Shown in pieces: positions 17,990-26,549 of a stretch of 64,000 nt of DNA. Numbering within the stretch: the first letter of the stretch is position 1; each line of letters opens with the position of its first letter. The notes under the pieces are model-generated. The model was not told the origin of the DNA. It worked only from the letters and a program-made list of their open reading frames with translations, and made no database searches. The stretch spans positions 141,417 through 205,416 of the forward strand of contig NZ_JAQZSJ010000008.1 in assembly GCF_029360585.1 (NCBI RefSeq), in the 5' to 3' direction. A program made the translations under genes and the position numbers. Origin of the DNA: Cohnella caldifontis. Lineage in GTDB: Bacteria; Bacillota; Bacilli; Paenibacillales; Paenibacillaceae.

Positions 17990-18372
17990 CCGAACGGCGC
18001 TTGCCGCGCCTGTGCGGCGTTGGTGCCGTGTCGGTGCCGTGTCGGTGCCGCGTCGACCCTGCGTCGGTGTCGCGTTCGAGTTATTGCTTTTCGGCAATAA
18101 AAGCTCAGCCGCGCGTCGGATGAACGGCTATTTATTGCGCTAGAGCAATAAATCCCCGATATGAGCCGGCGACGTGAAGAATTTGCCCCGATTTATTGCG
18201 CGAAAGCAATAAAAACGGGGTGTTTGAAGCAGGCGCCTCCGATTTATTGCGCGAAAGCAATAAATCGGAATCACGCCGACTGCGTACCGCACACCGAATC
18301 AGGTTCGGCACGTTGATCGCGTTCCGTACACTGACCGCGTACGCACGCCGATCGCGTTCCGCACGCCGTACG
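17990..18372. repeat. gene-free repeat region: GC direct repeats and four TTTATTGC hairpins
   Basis: This is most of the 617-bp gap between the deacetylase and namZ. 17990-18075 holds short degenerate repeats of GGTGCCGTGTC. Four hairpins with a constant core TTATTGC/GCAATAA follow at 18081-18100, 18130-18153, 18186-18220 and 18238-18269; their loops are TTTTCG, GCTAGA, GCGAAA and GCGAAA. The last two extend with different but self-complementary flanks: CCCCG/CGGGG, and TCCGA with its complement TCGGA. 18315-18372 holds two copies of GATCGCGTTCCG in a looser repeat. No coding frame or clear promoter was recognised. Confidence 0.8.
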
Positions 18373-18473
18373 GCATTTCTGTCCGATGCCGGATAGGAAC
18401 TCACTAGAATCGGAAGATACAACGTCTGAAAAGAATTCCAGAACCTCTACCGCCCAAGGAGGCCGCAATCGAA

Positions 18474-19619
18474 ATGGTCATGGTCCGCAACGGCATCGAC
18501 AACCTGGAGCCTTATGCCCATTTGCTGAAAGGCAAGCGGCTGGGCCTGATCACGTCCCCGACGGGACTGACGCACGACTTCGTCTCCACCATCGAAATCC
18601 TGCACGAGCGGTTCCATCTTGCCGCCATGTTCTCGCCCGAGCACGGGGTGCGGGGGGATCAGGACGCAGGCGGCCTCGTCGACGCTTACGTGGACCCGAT
18701 CACGGGCGTTCCGGTCTACAGCCTGTACCGCAAAGACTCCAAACGGCTGACGCCCGAGATGCTCGACCAGGTCGACATGGTCGTGTACGACATCCAGGAC
18801 GTAGGCACGCGGTATTATACGTTCATTTATACGATGCTGTACGCGCTCGAGGATTGCGCGAAAGCCGGCAAGCCGTTCGTCGTGCTCGACCGGGTCGATC
18901 CGCTGGACGGCGTGACGGTGGAAGGCAACGTGCTGAAGCCGGGGTACCTCTCCTTCGTCGGAAATTACCCGCTGGCGGTGCGCTACGGACTGACGGCCGG
19001 GGAAGTGGCCGCGATGGCGAACGGCGAAATGGGCTGGAACGCCGAGCTGCACGTGGTCCGCTGTGCAGGGTGGGAGCGCGGCATGCTGTTCCCGGACACC
19101 GGGCGGACGTGGGTGCATCCTTCCATGGGGATCCCGCGTTTCGAGACGGCGCTCCTGTATCCCGGGACCTGCCTGTTCGAAGGCACCAACTTGTCGGAAG
19201 GCCGGGGCACGACGTTCCCGTTCGAAATGATCGGCGCTCCGTATATCGAGCCGGAGAAGCTGGCGGACGCCATGAACCGCAGGCAGCTGCCCGGCGTCCG
19301 GTTCCGGCCGGTCTATTTCAAACCGACGGCCTCGAAGCATCAAGGCGAGCGCTGCGGTGGCGTGCAGCTGTACGTGACGGACGTCCGCGAGCTTAAGCCG
19401 CTCGAGACGGGCGTTACGCTGCTGGATACGATCCGGCGGATGTTCCCGGAGTTCGCGTTCCTGCCCCCGATCAAGGAAGGCTCGCGGCCGTTCATCGACC
19501 TGCTCTGCGGCGACCGGCTTTACCGGGACGAGGCGTTCGATCTTCCGGCCGCGCTGGAGCAATTCCGGCAAGAAAGCCGGGCGTTCGAAGAGCGCAAGCG
19601 GTCTTATCACCTCTATTAA
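18474..19619 (+). CDS. namZ: exo-beta-N-acetylmuramidase NamZ (DUF1343)
   Basis: 381 residues. The DUF1343/YbbC family was shown in B. subtilis to release MurNAc from non-reducing ends (NamZ). Family landmarks: LITSPTGLTHDFVSTIEILH, MFSPEHGVRGDQDAG, VDMVVYDIQDVGTRYYTFIY with VLDRVDPLDG, and EGTNLSEGRGTTFPFEMIGA. Unlike the secreted Bacillus protein there is no signal peptide: the protein begins MVMVRNGIDNLEPY and goes straight into the fold, so it is predicted cytoplasmic. AAGGAGG (18456-18462) precedes ATG 18474 by 11 nt, a little long; ATG 18480 is an alternative. It forms a second unit with nagZ (17 bp) and a kinase. Confidence 0.93.
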   Translation: MVMVRNGIDNLEPYAHLLKGKRLGLITSPTGLTHDFVSTIEILHERFHLAAMFSPEHGVRGDQDAGGLVDAYVDPITGVPVYSLYRKDSKRLTPEMLDQVDMVVYDIQDVGTRYYTFIYTMLYALEDCAKAGKPFVVLDRVDPLDGVTVEGNVLKPGYLSFVGNYPLAVRYGLTAGEVAAMANGEMGWNAELHVVRCAGWERGMLFPDTGRTWVHPSMGIPRFETALLYPGTCLFEGTNLSEGRGTTFPFEMIGAPYIEPEKLADAMNRRQLPGVRFRPVYFKPTASKHQGERCGGVQLYVTDVRELKPLETGVTLLDTIRRMFPEFAFLPPIKEGSRPFIDLLCGDRLYRDEAFDLPAALEQFRQESRAFEERKRSYHLY

Positions 19620-19636
19620 CGGAGAAGGCGAAATCG

Positions 19637-21196
19637 ATGAGTACAATGACCTTAAGAGAAAAAATCGGCCAGCTGATCGTCACCGGATTTCCGGAGCCCC
19701 GCGTCACGGACGAGCTGCGGGAGCTGATCGCGGATTATAAAATCGGGAATATCATTTTGTTCTCCCACAACGTGGAGAGCGCAGACCAGCTTCGCGGGCT
19801 GTGCGATGAGCTGCAGCGCCTGATCGCGGAAGGAACGGGCCATCCGGCGTTCCTGTCGATCGATCAGGAAGGCGGAAGGGTGACCCGCCTGCCTTCCGAC
19901 TCCGTGAACATACCGGGCGCGATGGCGATCGCCGCCACAGGGCGCCCGGAGCTCGCCTATGCGGCCGGTCGGATCACGGCACGGGAGCTGCTGTCGTTCG
20001 GCATCAATTTCAATTTGGCCCCGGTGCTGGACATCAACAACAATCCGGACAACCCGGTGATCAATGTCCGTTCTTACGGCGACACCGCGGAGACGGTGGA
20101 AACGTTCGGCCTCCAAATGCTGAGGGGGCTGCAGGACGGCGGCGTACTCGCGGCGGTGAAGCATTTTCCGGGCCATGGGGATACGGCGGTGGACTCCCAT
20201 CTGGGCTTGCCGGTCATCGAGAAGACGCTGGAACAATTGGAGGAGCTGGAACTGAAGCCGTTCCGCCGGGCGATTGCCGGAGGAGCGGAAGCGGTGATGA
20301 GCTCGCACATTCTTTTCCCGGCGATCGAGAAGGACGGGGTGCCGGGCACGATGTCGCGCGCGATCCTGACGGATCTGCTCAAGCGCAAGCTCGGATTTGG
20401 CGGCCTCGTCGTATCCGATTGTCTCGAAATGGATGCGATTCGCCAATATTACGGCACGGCGCAAGGAGCGCTCGGCGCCCTGAAAGCCGGCGTGCATCTG
20501 GTGTTCATCAGCCATACGGCTTCGCTGGTCAAGGAAACAGTCGAAACGGTGGAGCGCGCGGTGCGATCCGGCGAACTGCCGGAAGCCGTGCTGGACGAAG
20601 CGGTGGAAAAGGTGTTGTTCTACAAGCGCAAATACGCCAATGTGGAGCGGAACGATCTCCCGCTGGCGGGAAGCGACGCCCACCGGCGAACCGCCGAGCA
20701 GATCAGCTTGGAGAGCGTTTGCTTAATTCGCGGGAACGTGGAGGCGATCGCGCCGCGGGATTCGGGAACGGCGTTCATTGGATGCGGCCCGTTCCGGGCG
20801 GATTTGGCTTCCAACCGCGTGAAGCCGGGGTTCAATTTCCCGGAAGCGATGGGCTTCGCTTTCGAAACGGCTCATCGGCTGATCGGCGCGGATCCCGACG
20901 CGGAGGAGATCGACAGCGTATTGGCCGATCTGCGGGAATACCCCAGAATCGTCGTCGGATTGTATAATGGAGTGGATCACCCGGGACAGCTGGAGCTGGC
21001 GAACCGCCTGGCGGCGGACGGGCATCGGGTCACGGCCGTCGCGCTGGGCAAGCCTTATGATCTTGGACGATTGGATGAAAAGATCAACGCGCTCGCCGCA
21101 TTCGAATATACGACGTTGGCCGTCGGTTCTCTCGTGCGGATTCTAAGTGGAGAAGCGGTGCCGACCGGCAAAATTCCTTTGTCGCATTTGGGATAA
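19637..21196 (+). CDS. nagZ: GH3 beta-N-acetylglucosaminidase NagZ
   Basis: 519 residues. The NagZ signature KHFPGHGDTAVDSHLGLP (about residue 174) supplies the Asp-His catalytic dyad unique to GH3 N-acetylglucosaminidases. The nucleophile region is VVSDCLEMDAI (about residue 260). SIDQEGGRVTRL is the conserved substrate loop. The extra C-terminal part (about 340-519) resembles the second GH3 domain of Bacillus NagZ rather than the short proteobacterial enzyme. There is no signal peptide (MSTMTLREKIGQLIVTGF), so it should act inside the cell on GlcNAc at non-reducing ends. NamZ and NagZ together can take apart alternating GlcNAc-MurNAc chains from either starting residue. Confidence 0.94.
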   Translation: MSTMTLREKIGQLIVTGFPEPRVTDELRELIADYKIGNIILFSHNVESADQLRGLCDELQRLIAEGTGHPAFLSIDQEGGRVTRLPSDSVNIPGAMAIAATGRPELAYAAGRITARELLSFGINFNLAPVLDINNNPDNPVINVRSYGDTAETVETFGLQMLRGLQDGGVLAAVKHFPGHGDTAVDSHLGLPVIEKTLEQLEELELKPFRRAIAGGAEAVMSSHILFPAIEKDGVPGTMSRAILTDLLKRKLGFGGLVVSDCLEMDAIRQYYGTAQGALGALKAGVHLVFISHTASLVKETVETVERAVRSGELPEAVLDEAVEKVLFYKRKYANVERNDLPLAGSDAHRRTAEQISLESVCLIRGNVEAIAPRDSGTAFIGCGPFRADLASNRVKPGFNFPEAMGFAFETAHRLIGADPDAEEIDSVLADLREYPRIVVGLYNGVDHPGQLELANRLAADGHRVTAVALGKPYDLGRLDEKINALAAFEYTTLAVGSLVRILSGEAVPTGKIPLSHLG

Positions 21197-21211
21197 GGAC
21201 GTGAGGAGAAC

Positions 21212-22120
21212 ATGAGATACGCAGCCGGATTGGACGGGGGAGGCACGAAAACCGCCGTCACGGTTGTGGACGGGGAAGGACGGACCGTGTTTCGGTTCGA
21301 CTCCGGCGCCATCAACTACAACGGGCTGGACGAGGACAGCATCCGCGGGACGTTTCGGGAGATTTTCGCCGAGCTGGCCCGGGTGTGCGGCGGTTTGGAC
21401 GGCTGCGGGCACGTCGGAATCGGGGCTGCGGGCGTGAGCAATCCGACGGTGCCGGCCCGGATGACCGATGCGATTCGGGCATGCGGCTATTCGGGCGGCC
21501 TTACGATCGTAGGCGATCATGAGACGGCGCTGTACGGCGCTTTGGAGCGGGACATCGGGTTGATCGTCATCGCCGGAACGGGGTCCATTTGCTACGGGAA
21601 GAACGAATCGGGCTTGTCCCATCGATCCGGCGGCTTCGGTCATCTGATCGATGACGAAGGCAGCGGGTACAGCATCGGGCGGGACCTTCTGGCCGCTGTC
21701 GTTCGCGCTCATGACGGTCGGGAGCCGGAGACGGTGATCACCGGACTAGTGTTCGACCAGCTCCGGATCGAGACGGTGGGGCAGCTCATCGGCTTCGTGT
21801 ATGACCGGAATCGGAACAAGAAGGAGATCGCGGCGCTGGCCCCGATCTTGTCCGCGGCGTGCGATCGTGGAGATCCGGCCGCCCTTCGCATCGCGGAACG
21901 AAGCGCGGAGTCGCTGGTCGAGCTGGTCGTCCCGGCAGCGGAGAAGCTTTCCCTCCAGCAAGGAACGATGGCGATGACCGGAAGCGTGCTGCTGAAGAAC
22001 CGCTACGTGCGGGAAGCGTTTCAGGCGAAACTGGCGGTCCGATACTCGAAAATGGAATGCATCTTACCGAAACGGGACGCTTCGGCGGGCGCCGCCTTAA
22101 TGGCGTTAAGCCGACTTTAA
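21212..22120 (+). CDS. BadF-type N-acetylmuramate/N-acetylglucosamine kinase
   Basis: 302 residues. Phosphate-1 loop GLDGGGTKTAVTVVDGEG, phosphate-2 region VIAGTGSICYG, and RSGGFGHLIDDEGSGYSIGR with the conserved GxG of MurK-like kinases. It should phosphorylate free MurNAc and/or GlcNAc released by NamZ and NagZ, feeding MurNAc-6-P to MurQ. It starts 15 bp after nagZ with a GGAG site before ATG 21212, and a strong terminator follows. It is only distantly similar to the kinase at 7015, which suggests a split of substrates between them. Confidence 0.88.
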   Translation: MRYAAGLDGGGTKTAVTVVDGEGRTVFRFDSGAINYNGLDEDSIRGTFREIFAELARVCGGLDGCGHVGIGAAGVSNPTVPARMTDAIRACGYSGGLTIVGDHETALYGALERDIGLIVIAGTGSICYGKNESGLSHRSGGFGHLIDDEGSGYSIGRDLLAAVVRAHDGREPETVITGLVFDQLRIETVGQLIGFVYDRNRNKKEIAALAPILSAACDRGDPAALRIAERSAESLVELVVPAAEKLSLQQGTMAMTGSVLLKNRYVREAFQAKLAVRYSKMECILPKRDASAGAALMALSRL

Positions 22121-22156
22121 TTCCGCCGCAGCCGATTGCGTAACAAGAATCGCTCG

Positions 22157-22186
22157 AACCGCCCTCACGCAGGGCGGTTTTCTTGT
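22157..22186 (+). terminator. Rho-independent terminator ending the namZ-nagZ-kinase unit
   Basis: AACCGCCCT (22157-22165), loop CACGC, AGGGCGGTT (22171-22179), then TTTCTTG. Confidence 0.9.
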
Positions 22187-22337
22187 TCGGACGTACCGCC
22201 GCAGTCGGTTTTGCGTATTTCCTGGGAAATTCCGTCGGAACGCCGGAACCTTTGACGAAAAGCCGAATTCTTCCGCAACAAGTTGAGGGTCGCCATCGTA
22301 TATAGGGAGAATCGCGATCATAAGGGAGCGTGCCCCG

Positions 22338-23483
22338 ATGCCGACATCCACCGCTCAGACCCGCAGCGCCCCGGCCAGAAAGAGAAGTTCCCCGCCTTTG
22401 CCGCCGAGAAACGCGCGCAAGCGCCGCAAATCCGGCTTTTTGCGGTTCGTTCGCCGATTGTTTTGGACGGGTGTGCTCGCCTGCGTACTTTTCGCGGGAT
22501 GGTTTTATTTAACCCCCTCCGGCAAGACGTTCCGCGACATGGTCGCCGATACGATTATCACGACGCAACACCGGGAATGGGCGAAATATATCATCGGCGA
22601 GAAAAACTTAAGGGAACGCGTGGCGGCCTATCAATCCCGATTCGATCAAATGGGCGAAGAGAGGGACACGCATCGGATCGTCGTCACGGAACAATCGGGT
22701 CCGGTGAAGGCCGATTTGCCGCTGACTTCAGTGGAGGAAGTGAGCGGCAAAGGATACCACGGCTATTTGCTGTCCGTCCGGGACCCGAAAAAAATCCGCC
22801 TCGTCGTTCCCCAGAAACGCGGGCGCGGCGAGAAAGTCAGCAGCATGGTCAAACGGACGGGCGCCCTCTACGGAGTCAATGCCGGCGGTTTCGCCGACCC
22901 GAACTGGAAGGGCAACGGTTTCCAACCGATCGGCGTCGTCATTTGCCAGGGGCAAGTGTATTACGACGGGCTCGGCAGCAACAAGAGCACGCAAATCGTC
23001 GGGCTCGACAGGAACGGCAAAATGGTCGCCGGCCGCTATACGCTGAAAGAGCTGATGGACCTCGGCATTTCGGAGGGCGTCACCTTCTCGCCGCGTATTA
23101 TCGTCAACGGCAAAGGATTGATCAAGAACCGCGGCGAAGGCTGGGGAATCGCGCCGCGATCCGTCATGGCGCAGAAAGAGGACGGCACGGTGATGTTCCT
23201 GCTGATCGACGGGCGCCAGCCGGGCTACAGCATCGGCGCGACCTTGTACGACGCGCAGGAGATTTTGCTCGAGCATGGAGCGGTGATCGCCGCCAACCTG
23301 GACGGCGGTTCCTCGACCGTACTGGTGAACGGGGACGGCGAAGTCGTCAACAAGCCTTCGTCCGCGCATGGAGAACGGTATTTGCCGACCGCTTTCCTCG
23401 TTTTCGACGACCCTTCTTCCGTGCAGGTTCCGAATATTTGGGCGGGCTTGAAGCCTTCGGACATCGACCCCGGTAAATGGTAA
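22338..23483 (+). CDS. phosphodiester glycosidase (NAGPA-domain) family protein, membrane-anchored
   Basis: 381 residues. A basic N-terminus rich in Arg/Lys/Pro (1-38) is followed by one membrane segment (LFWTGVLACVLFAGWFYL, about 40-60), so the enzyme domain faces outside. The C-terminal NAGPA domain (about 130-365) shows YGVNAGGFADP, SVMAQKEDGTVMFLLIDGR and the hallmark NLDGGSSTVLV. Related proteins are annotated as N-acetylglucosamine-1-phosphodiester glycosidases or exopolysaccharide-related; the true substrate is unknown, but a wall or teichoic-acid-linked sugar phosphate would fit the neighbouring locus. It has its own terminator overlapping its stop codon. Confidence 0.85.
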   Translation: MPTSTAQTRSAPARKRSSPPLPPRNARKRRKSGFLRFVRRLFWTGVLACVLFAGWFYLTPSGKTFRDMVADTIITTQHREWAKYIIGEKNLRERVAAYQSRFDQMGEERDTHRIVVTEQSGPVKADLPLTSVEEVSGKGYHGYLLSVRDPKKIRLVVPQKRGRGEKVSSMVKRTGALYGVNAGGFADPNWKGNGFQPIGVVICQGQVYYDGLGSNKSTQIVGLDRNGKMVAGRYTLKELMDLGISEGVTFSPRIIVNGKGLIKNRGEGWGIAPRSVMAQKEDGTVMFLLIDGRQPGYSIGATLYDAQEILLEHGAVIAANLDGGSSTVLVNGDGEVVNKPSSAHGERYLPTAFLVFDDPSSVQVPNIWAGLKPSDIDPGKW

Positions 23484-23501
23484 GCCGGGGTTTCGTTTTT
23501 T
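23467..23501 (+). terminator. terminator overlapping the stop codon of the phosphodiester glycosidase gene
   Basis: ACCCCGG (23467-23473) lies inside the last codons and pairs with CCGGGGT (23485-23491), followed by TTCGTTTTTT. Confidence 0.85.
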
Positions 23502-23587
23502 CGATTGACGGCTGGGCGTTCCCTGAGTAGGATAGGAGCGTACGGATGTACGCGCGTACACTAACCAATGTAAGGGAGAGATCCGCC

Positions 23588-24040
23588 ATGTCGACCGACC
23601 TGCTGGGCACCCGCGCGATCGCGCAAATCGGAATTCTGGTGCATGACATCGAAAAAACGTCTCAAACGTACGCCGACTTTTTCGGGGTGGAGAAGCCGAA
23701 GTGGTCTTGGACCGATCCCGCCGACAAGGCGTTGACCGAGTACCGCGGCAGCCGTTCGGAAGCCCGGGCGAAGCTGGCGTTTTTCGATATGGGTTCGCTG
23801 CAGCTGGAGTTGATCGAGCCGGACCGCGAGCCCAGCACGTGGCGGGAATCGCTGGACCGCGACGGGGAAGGCGTCCATCATATCGCTTTCGTCATCAAAG
23901 GGATGAAAGAGAAAATCACCTTACTCGAGCGGAACGGAATGCCGCTGCTCCAGAAGGGCGAATACACGGGCGGCCGTTACGCTTACATGGACACCTTCAA
24001 GGATCTGAAGGTTCTGGTCGAGCTGCTGGAAAACGACTGA
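23588..24040 (+). CDS. VOC (glyoxalase/epimerase-fold) family protein
   Basis: 150 residues forming one vicinal-oxygen-chelate unit with two beta-alpha-beta modules. Module 1 is RAIAQIGILVHDIEKTSQTY and module 2 is GEGVHHIAFVIKGMKEKITL; the usual metal ligands are the His in HHIAFV and the Glu in VLVELLEND. The first ligand position (normally His in HIGI) is Gln here. It is closest in look to methylmalonyl-CoA epimerase-like sugar-pathway VOC proteins. ATG 23588 follows GGGAGAG; the earlier in-frame ATG 23546 has none. A ThuA gene follows after 32 bp, a pair often seen in sugar-oxidation operons. Substrate unknown. Confidence 0.8.
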   Translation: MSTDLLGTRAIAQIGILVHDIEKTSQTYADFFGVEKPKWSWTDPADKALTEYRGSRSEARAKLAFFDMGSLQLELIEPDREPSTWRESLDRDGEGVHHIAFVIKGMKEKITLLERNGMPLLQKGEYTGGRYAYMDTFKDLKVLVELLEND

Positions 24041-24072
24041 TTAACGTCAACATGTAAAGGAGACGAAGCGAC

Positions 24073-24723
24073 GTGAAACGGATTTTCGCGGTGGTGGGGG
24101 ATTTTTATCATCGGCCGGAAGACGCGGGCGGGGCGCTCCAGCAGGCGCTGCTCACCTGGGCGGGAGCCGGAGACGTCAGCCTTCGCTTTATCGAAGCGAC
24201 TCGGTTAATCGAGGCGTTGGAAGAGGCGCCGGACGCGGTGGTCCTATTCAAGGAAGATCGGGTCGCGCCGCAGGAAGACGAGAACGCCCGATGGATGACC
24301 GACGAGACGGGAGCAGCGATATCCCGGTACGTAGAGGGAGGCGGCGGTTGGCTGGCCTGGCACTCCGGCCTGGCGGGCTATGAGCCGTCGGGGTCCTACG
24401 TCGCCATGACGAAAGGCCGCTTCCTGCACCATCCGGCCGAGAACCGGCCGGTCCGGTACGTTCCGGAGCCCGGGCGAGGCTTCGCCGATCCGGCGGAATT
24501 CGAGGTGCTCGACGAGCACTATTTCGTGGAGTGTAAGACGGAGGAGACCGAAGTGTTTCTGCGATCGGAGTCCGTCGACGGACAGTCCATCGCCGGCTGG
24601 CGCCACGGGTACGGGTCGGGCCGGGTCTGCTGCCTGACGCCGGCGCATCGGCGGGAAGGACTGACCGATCCCGCGTTCCTGCGCCTCCTCGGCCAGGCGG
24701 TTCGTTGGTGCTGCGGGGCCTAA
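24073..24723 (+). CDS. ThuA-domain protein (glutamine-amidotransferase-like fold)
   Basis: 216 residues. ThuA proteins are linked to trehalose or disaccharide oxidation without a settled activity. Visible: an N-terminal strand RIFAVVGDFYHRPEDAG, then RYVEGGGGWLAWHSGLAGY (the nucleophile-elbow-like region of the fold), LHHPAENRPVRYVPEP, FEVLDEHYFVECK, and a C-terminal GSGRVCCLTPAHRREGLTDP in which ThuA proteins usually have GRVFYxxxGH. AAAGGAGACGAAG precedes ATG 24073. It sits in a two-gene unit with the VOC protein, and a wobble-paired terminator follows at 24760. Confidence 0.78.
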   Translation: MKRIFAVVGDFYHRPEDAGGALQQALLTWAGAGDVSLRFIEATRLIEALEEAPDAVVLFKEDRVAPQEDENARWMTDETGAAISRYVEGGGGWLAWHSGLAGYEPSGSYVAMTKGRFLHHPAENRPVRYVPEPGRGFADPAEFEVLDEHYFVECKTEETEVFLRSESVDGQSIAGWRHGYGSGRVCCLTPAHRREGLTDPAFLRLLGQAVRWCCGA

Positions 24724-24759
24724 CGGTTGCGAAGCGGGTCATTTTGATAGGATAAGGTG

Positions 24760-24788
24760 GGGGCTTCCTCGGGAGAGGAGGCTCCTTT
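24760..24788 (+). terminator. probable terminator after the ThuA gene
   Basis: GGGGCTTCCTC (24760-24770) and GAGGAGGCTCC (24775-24785) pair over 11 bp with two G-T wobbles and a GGGA loop; the T run is short (TTT). Confidence 0.55.
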
Positions 24789-24911
24789 GCATATCTGCTT
24801 CGGTTAAGGAGGCAAACCGTTAACGGCGTGAAACATCGACCAGGTTTCGGATAAATATGGTAAAATCTTCTCGTCGGGCTCGGCTATATGATCCGGAAGG
24901 AAGTGTCGGGA

Positions 24912-25100
24912 ATGTCAATGGAATCGTCGACCGCCGCGATCATTTCGGCTTCTCAATGGTTCTCCGCATTCGTCATGATCTTGTACGGACTGCTTCTTCT
25001 GCTTGGCGTTTACAGCCTGTATATGTTCATTAAGCTGGCCTCGCTGGCGATTCAGGCTTTGGACATCTATTTGGACGAGAAGCGGAATCGGCGGTTGTAG
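24912..25100 (+). CDS. small membrane protein, unknown function
   Basis: 62 residues. A short polar start (MSMESSTAAIISASQW) is followed by one long hydrophobic segment (FVMILYGLLLLLGVYSLYMF, continuing IKLASLAIQAL) and a charged end DEKRNRRL. ATG 24912 is supported by AGGAAG about 8 nt upstream; the in-frame ATG 24888 lies before that site. No domain recognised. It is alone in orientation with the SnoaL-like gene 34 bp downstream. Confidence 0.65.
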   Translation: MSMESSTAAIISASQWFSAFVMILYGLLLLLGVYSLYMFIKLASLAIQALDIYLDEKRNRRL

Positions 25101-25134
25101 TGAAAGGAGAAAACAAGGGAGAGGGGAATGCCCG

Positions 25135-25512
25135 TTGAACGACATGGAAACGCTGATTCGGAACTACATCCATGCGTACAACGCTTTCGATGTTGACGGG
25201 ATGACGAAACTGTTGCATGAAAATATCGAATTCCGAAACTTTTCCGGCGGCGTGTTGGATACGGAAATAAAGGGCATGGATCGATTTCGTGCATTGGCTG
25301 AACGATCGGCGGTGATTTTTTCGCACAGGCGTCAGACGATGAAGCGGATTACGCTCCATGACGATCAGGCAGAAATCGAGGTTGATTATGAAGGAACATT
25401 GGCAACGGACTTGCCTAACGGGCTGAAAGCCGGAGAAACCATCAAACTTCAAGGAAAATCGGTGTTTCGAATGAAAGAGGGGAAACTCATCCTGATCGAA
25501 GATTATAGTTAA
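25135..25512 (+). CDS. SnoaL/NTF2-like fold protein
   Basis: 125 residues. The helix-then-sheet cone fold is suggested by MNDMETLIRNYIHAYNAFD, then MTKLLHENIEFRN, DTEIKGMDRFRALAER and a final LQGKSVFRMKEGKLILIEDY. No catalytic residues can be assigned, so it may be an isomerase-like enzyme or a ligand-binding protein. GAGGGG is 8 nt before TTG 25135; ATG 25144 is the alternative start. From about here to 28500 the DNA is visibly less GC-rich than its neighbours. Confidence 0.72.
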   Translation: MNDMETLIRNYIHAYNAFDVDGMTKLLHENIEFRNFSGGVLDTEIKGMDRFRALAERSAVIFSHRRQTMKRITLHDDQAEIEVDYEGTLATDLPNGLKAGETIKLQGKSVFRMKEGKLILIEDYS

Positions 25513-25543
25513 GGAAATCATCAAACGGAGGTATTCTGTTCTC

Positions 25544-26038
25544 ATGATTAGATTATGCAATCGTATGGACGTGGAAGAAATCTATCTGATCATCAACGAT
25601 GCGGCACAAGCCTATAAAGGCGTCATCCCTGGCGACAGGTATCATGAACCGTATATGTCCATGGAAGAACTGAATCATGAAATCGACGACGGCGTCGTAT
25701 TTTGGGGTTATGAAGAAAACGGTACATTATCGGGAGTTATGGGGATCCAAGATAAGGGAGACGTTTCCCTGATCAGGCATGCCTACGTACGAACCAACCA
25801 GCGGAAAAGCGGAATCGGTACCCGGCTTCTGTCCCATTTGACGGCATCAACGGAGAAACCCATCTTGATCGGAACGTGGGAATCGGCGGATTGGGCCATC
25901 CGATTTTATTTGAAGAACGGCTTTTCTCTTGTGTCGCCCGACGAGAAGGTTAGATTATTGCAGAAGTATTGGAATGTGCCGGAAAGGCAAATCGAAACCT
26001 CCGTCGTTTTATGCGATCGGAAGCGGACTTCATCATAA
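25544..26038 (+). CDS. GNAT-family N-acetyltransferase
   Basis: 164 residues. Motif A is RHAYVRTNQRKSGIGTRLLS with the Q/RxxGxG acetyl-CoA loop, and motif B is WAIRFYLKNGF. It begins MIRLCNRMDVEEIYLIINDA, a common start in small-molecule acetyltransferases. Substrate unknown. GGAGG precedes ATG 25544. It lies in a string of short same-strand genes with gaps of 20-40 bp. Confidence 0.88.
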   Translation: MIRLCNRMDVEEIYLIINDAAQAYKGVIPGDRYHEPYMSMEELNHEIDDGVVFWGYEENGTLSGVMGIQDKGDVSLIRHAYVRTNQRKSGIGTRLLSHLTASTEKPILIGTWESADWAIRFYLKNGFSLVSPDEKVRLLQKYWNVPERQIETSVVLCDRKRTSS

Positions 26039-26062
26039 AGCTCGATCCGCAAAGGAGATCCC

Positions 26063-26521
26063 ATGAAACCCGTTCGAAATTCTTGTAAAGCCGTCATCGT
26101 TCAGGATCGCAAAGTTTTGCTCACGAAAAACCGGGATGATTTCGGATTTTTCCATTTGTTCCCCGGGGGCGGCCAGGAACCCGGAGAAACGTTGACCGAG
26201 GCGCTGGCCCGCGAATGCATGGAGGAAGTCGGGGCCGAAATCCAAGTCGTGGACTTGATCCACATCCGCGAGTACATAGGGAAAAACCATGAATTCGCGC
26301 AATGGGACGCCGATGTCCACCAGGTCGAATTTTATTTCCGCTGCCATTTGCGGGACCCTCATGCTACAATCACCGACGGAACGAATCCGGACGCCAACCA
26401 GGTCGCCGTGGAATGGATCGATATTGACGAGCTCCATCGAATCCGGCTTTATCCCAAGACGTTAGGGAAAATCATCGCGGAAGAAATCCGAATGAACGTT
26501 TATTTGGGAGATATCAATTAA
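26063..26521 (+). CDS. Nudix hydrolase
   Basis: 152 residues. A full Nudix box is present: GGGQEPGETLTEALARECME continuing EVGAE (about residues 35-59), matching Gx5Ex7REUxEExGU with Cys at the U position after RE. It should hydrolyse a nucleoside-diphosphate-linked compound with Mg2+; the substrate is not predictable. AAAGGAGA precedes ATG 26063. Confidence 0.93.
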   Translation: MKPVRNSCKAVIVQDRKVLLTKNRDDFGFFHLFPGGGQEPGETLTEALARECMEEVGAEIQVVDLIHIREYIGKNHEFAQWDADVHQVEFYFRCHLRDPHATITDGTNPDANQVAVEWIDIDELHRIRLYPKTLGKIIAEEIRMNVYLGDIN

Positions 26522-26549
26522 GATTTCGGGAAGGAAGGTGAGCCGACCC

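Noticed and set aside
22187..22337. Possible riboswitch or small RNA between the kinase and phosphodiester glycosidase genes.
   Set aside because: Beyond the terminator at 22157 I found no paired structure or conserved motif.
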